This document shows positions 61,944-64,000 of a stretch of 64,000 nucleotides of DNA, piece by piece. The position numbers and the translations under genes were made by a program. Under the pieces are notes generated by a model. It was given only the letters and a program-made list of their open reading frames with translations. It did not search any database and was not told the origin of the DNA. Source of the DNA: CAVYXK01 sp963708245 (lineage in GTDB: Bacteria; Pseudomonadota; Alphaproteobacteria; Acetobacterales; Acetobacteraceae). Location of the stretch: positions 3,162,001-3,226,000 of the forward strand of contig OY970201.1 of NCBI GenBank assembly GCA_963708245.1, in the 5' to 3' direction. Position 1 is the first letter of the stretch; each line of letters starts with the position of its first letter.

Positions 61944-64000
61944 TCACACCGTCAGGGCCTCGCGGACAGCGCCGAGCGCCGCGTCGGCGCGCGCACCATC
62001 GGGTCCGCCGGCCTGCGCCAGGTCCGGTCGGCCGCCGCCGCCCTTGCCGCCGACCGCGGCAGATGCCGCGCGCACAAGATCCACAGCGTTGAAGCGCTCC
62101 GTCAGGTCGGGTGAGACGCCGACGACGATGCTCGCTTTGCCTTCCGCGGTGGAAACCAGCGCCACTACACCGCTGCCGAGCTGCCGGCCGATCTCGTCGG
62201 CGAGGCTCTTCAGCTCGCGCGGTGGGACCTCTCCTACCTTGCGGGCCGCTAGGCGCACGCCGTTCACCTCTTCGATGGCGGAGGCTCCTCCGCCGCCGGT
62301 GGCGAGCTTGCGTCGCAGATCGGTGACCTGGCGGTCCAACCTATGCTTCTCGTCCGACAGCGCGGAGACGCGACCGACCAGCTCGGAAGGGGCGGCGCGC
62401 ACCACGCCGGCGATCTCGCGCAATGTGCGCTCCATCTCTGCCACAACCGCTTCGGCGGCGGCGCCGGTCACCGCTTCAATTCGCCTCACGCCGGCAGCGA
62501 TAGCGGTCTCAGCGATAATCTTGAAATAGCCGATATCCCCTGTGCGGCGGACGTGCGTGCCGCCGCACAACTCGATCGACCAGGCCGGCTTGTTGCCTTC
62601 CGGCGCGCCCATCGCGACGACGCGGACTTCTTCGCCGTATTTCTCGCCGAACAGCGCCATAGCGCCCATCTCGACTGCCGCCTCGGGCGTCATCAGCCGC
62701 GTGATGACCTCGGTGTTTTCACGGATCCTGGCGTTCACTTCGGCCTCGACCTTTGCCAATTCCTCGCCGGTGATCGGGCGCGGCTGACTGATATCGAAGC
62801 GCAGCCGGTCCGGCGCATTGAGGCTGCCCTTCTGTGTCACGTGTGTTCCAAGCGCGCGGCGCAGCGCCTCGTGCAGCAGGTGCGTTGCGGAATGATGCGC
62901 GCGGATGGTGGTGCGGCGGGCGTGATCGACATCGGCCAGCACTGGCGCGCCGATACGAGCCGTGCCGGACGCGACAACGCCGATATGAACGAACACCTCG
63001 CCGAGCTTCTTCTGCGTGTCGCTGACGACGATGCGCAGCCCGTCGGGGCCGGAGATGATGCCGGTATCGCCGACTTGTCCGCCGCTCTCGGCATAAAAGG
63101 GCGTCTGGTTCAGCACGACCGCGACCTCCGTGCCGGCGGGCGCGGCATCGACAGGCGTGCCGTTCACCACCAGGGCGGTGATCTCGGCTTCCGCGATTTC
63201 CGTCGAATAGCCGAGAAATTCGGTGGCGCCGACCCGTTCCTTGATCCCGAACCACACGCTTTCCGTCGCCGCCTCGCCCGATCCGGCCCAGGCAGCGCGG
63301 GCACGGGCACGCTGTTCTTCCATCGCCCGCTCGAAGCCGGCGAGATCGACCGCCCTCCCCTGCTCGCGCAGCGCGTCCTGCGTCAAGTCGAGCGGGAATC
63401 CGTACGTATCATAGAGACGGAACGCCACGTTGCCGGCCAGCGCCTGGCCGTCACCCAGTCTCGCGGTTTCCTCGGAGAGCAGGTGCAGGCCCCGTTCCAG
63501 CATCGCCTTGAAGCGAGTCTCCTCCAGGCGCAGCGTCTCTTCGATGAGTGCCTGGGCACGACCGAGTTCCGGATAGGCGCTGCCCATCTGGCGCACCAAC
63601 ACCGGCACGAGCCGCCACATCAGCGGTTCGTGCACGCCCATCATGTGCGCGTGGCGCATGCCTCGCCGCATGATCCGGCGCAGGACATAGCCTCGGCCCT
63701 CGTTCGAGGGCAGCACACCGTCGGCGATCAGGAAGGACGTACTGCGCAGATGGTCGGCAATCACACGGTGGTGGATCCGGTCTGGCCCGTCCGGATCGGT
63801 GCCGCTGGCCTCGGCGCTCGCCAGGATCAGGGCACGGAAAATATCGATGTCGTAGTTGTCGTGCTTGCCCTGCATGATAGCGGCGAAGCGCTCCAACCCC
63901 AGGCCGGTGTCGATCGAAGGGCGTGGCAGCAGCACGCGCGCGCCGGACGCCTCTTCCTCGAACTGCATGAACACCAGGTTCCAGAACTCGACGAAGCGGT
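61944..64000 (-). CDS. alaS: Alanine-tRNA ligase (N-terminus beyond the right edge)
   Basis: The C-terminal 685 residues of alanyl-tRNA synthetase. RFVEFWNLVFMQFEEE continues into LPRPSIDTGLGLERFAAIMQ of the aminoacylation domain. SATHLLHEALRRALGTHVTQ and CGGTHVRRTGDIG are the zinc/editing motifs (HxxxH ... CxxxH-type), and the C-Ala domain ends GGKGGGGRPDLAQAGGPDGA. The catalytic motif 1 and start lie outside. The GGRPDLAQAGG motif is universal in AlaRS. Confidence 0.95.
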   Translation of the reverse strand, partial: RFVEFWNLVFMQFEEEASGARVLLPRPSIDTGLGLERFAAIMQGKHDNYDIDIFRALILASAEASGTDPDGPDRIHHRVIADHLRSTSFLIADGVLPSNEGRGYVLRRIMRRGMRHAHMMGVHEPLMWRLVPVLVRQMGSAYPELGRAQALIEETLRLEETRFKAMLERGLHLLSEETARLGDGQALAGNVAFRLYDTYGFPLDLTQDALREQGRAVDLAGFERAMEEQRARARAAWAGSGEAATESVWFGIKERVGATEFLGYSTEIAEAEITALVVNGTPVDAAPAGTEVAVVLNQTPFYAESGGQVGDTGIISGPDGLRIVVSDTQKKLGEVFVHIGVVASGTARIGAPVLADVDHARRTTIRAHHSATHLLHEALRRALGTHVTQKGSLNAPDRLRFDISQPRPITGEELAKVEAEVNARIRENTEVITRLMTPEAAVEMGAMALFGEKYGEEVRVVAMGAPEGNKPAWSIELCGGTHVRRTGDIGYFKIIAETAIAAGVRRIEAVTGAAAEAVVAEMERTLREIAGVVRAAPSELVGRVSALSDEKHRLDRQVTDLRRKLATGGGGASAIEEVNGVRLAARKVGEVPPRELKSLADEIGRQLGSGVVALVSTAEGKASIVVGVSPDLTERFNAVDLVRAASAAVGGKGGGGRPDLAQAGGPDGARADAALGAVREALTV

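Overview
The window is GC-rich DNA of an alphaproteobacterium. The fused ispDF gene, the AcpXL-type acyl carrier protein operon and the overall gene style fit Alphaproteobacteria; an Acetobacteraceae/Rhodospirillales-like host is my best guess but is inference only. No rRNA, tRNA or CRISPR array was seen.

Layout. 1-6.4 kb: a three-subunit molybdenum hydroxylase (left edge cut), a short-chain dehydrogenase, a capsule-type glycosyltransferase-like protein, a Thr/Asn-rich protein and a manganese catalase. 6.8-11 kb: a mobile-element scar zone with a resolvase stub, IS21-like end repeats, an IS5-like transposase stub fused to the front of a marC-type gene, and a decayed IS1111/IS110 element with both inverted repeats still visible. 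11-16.4 kb: two AraC-type regulators with N-terminal DNA-binding domains and TPR tails, each divergent from small genes. 16.4-18.9 kb: an MntA/HepT-type toxin-antitoxin locus cut by a 5'-truncated group II intron, then small broken membrane-protein genes and a 111-bp MITE-like repeat. 19-20 kb: a two-gene MaoC-type dehydratase. 20.7-25.9 kb: a complete six-gene operon (acpXL-fabZ-fabF2-fabF1-adh-lpxXL) of the kind that makes and attaches a very-long-chain hydroxy fatty acid to lipid A. 26-32 kb: ispDF, a GDSL esterase with a PEP-CTERM-like tail, a dead kdpFA remnant and a frameshifted SOUL-type gene. 32.1-34.5 kb: a 790-residue receptor joining a periplasmic amino-acid-type binding protein to a pentameric ligand-gated ion channel. 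34.9-41 kb: a housekeeping run (gpmI, envC, ctpA, divergent polysaccharide deacetylase, rppH) on the minus strand. 41-52 kb: transporters, many of them broken, a PrpF-Bug fusion, two GMC oxidoreductases, a NIPSNAP protein and RlpA. 52-64 kb: dienelactone hydrolase, ACC deaminase, an intact IS630 element, an AraC regulator, luciferase-like and crotonase genes, RidA and alaS (right edge cut).

Themes. Envelope work dominates the intact genes: lipid A acyl chains, peptidoglycan hydrolase control, a lytic transglycosylase, periplasmic binding proteins and the channel-receptor. At least ten genes are frameshifted, truncated or internally deleted, so the accessory parts look eroded. Single-base indels in two transporter genes should be checked against reads before being called biological. 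The most unusual object is the binding-protein/ion-channel fusion at 32124-34496.
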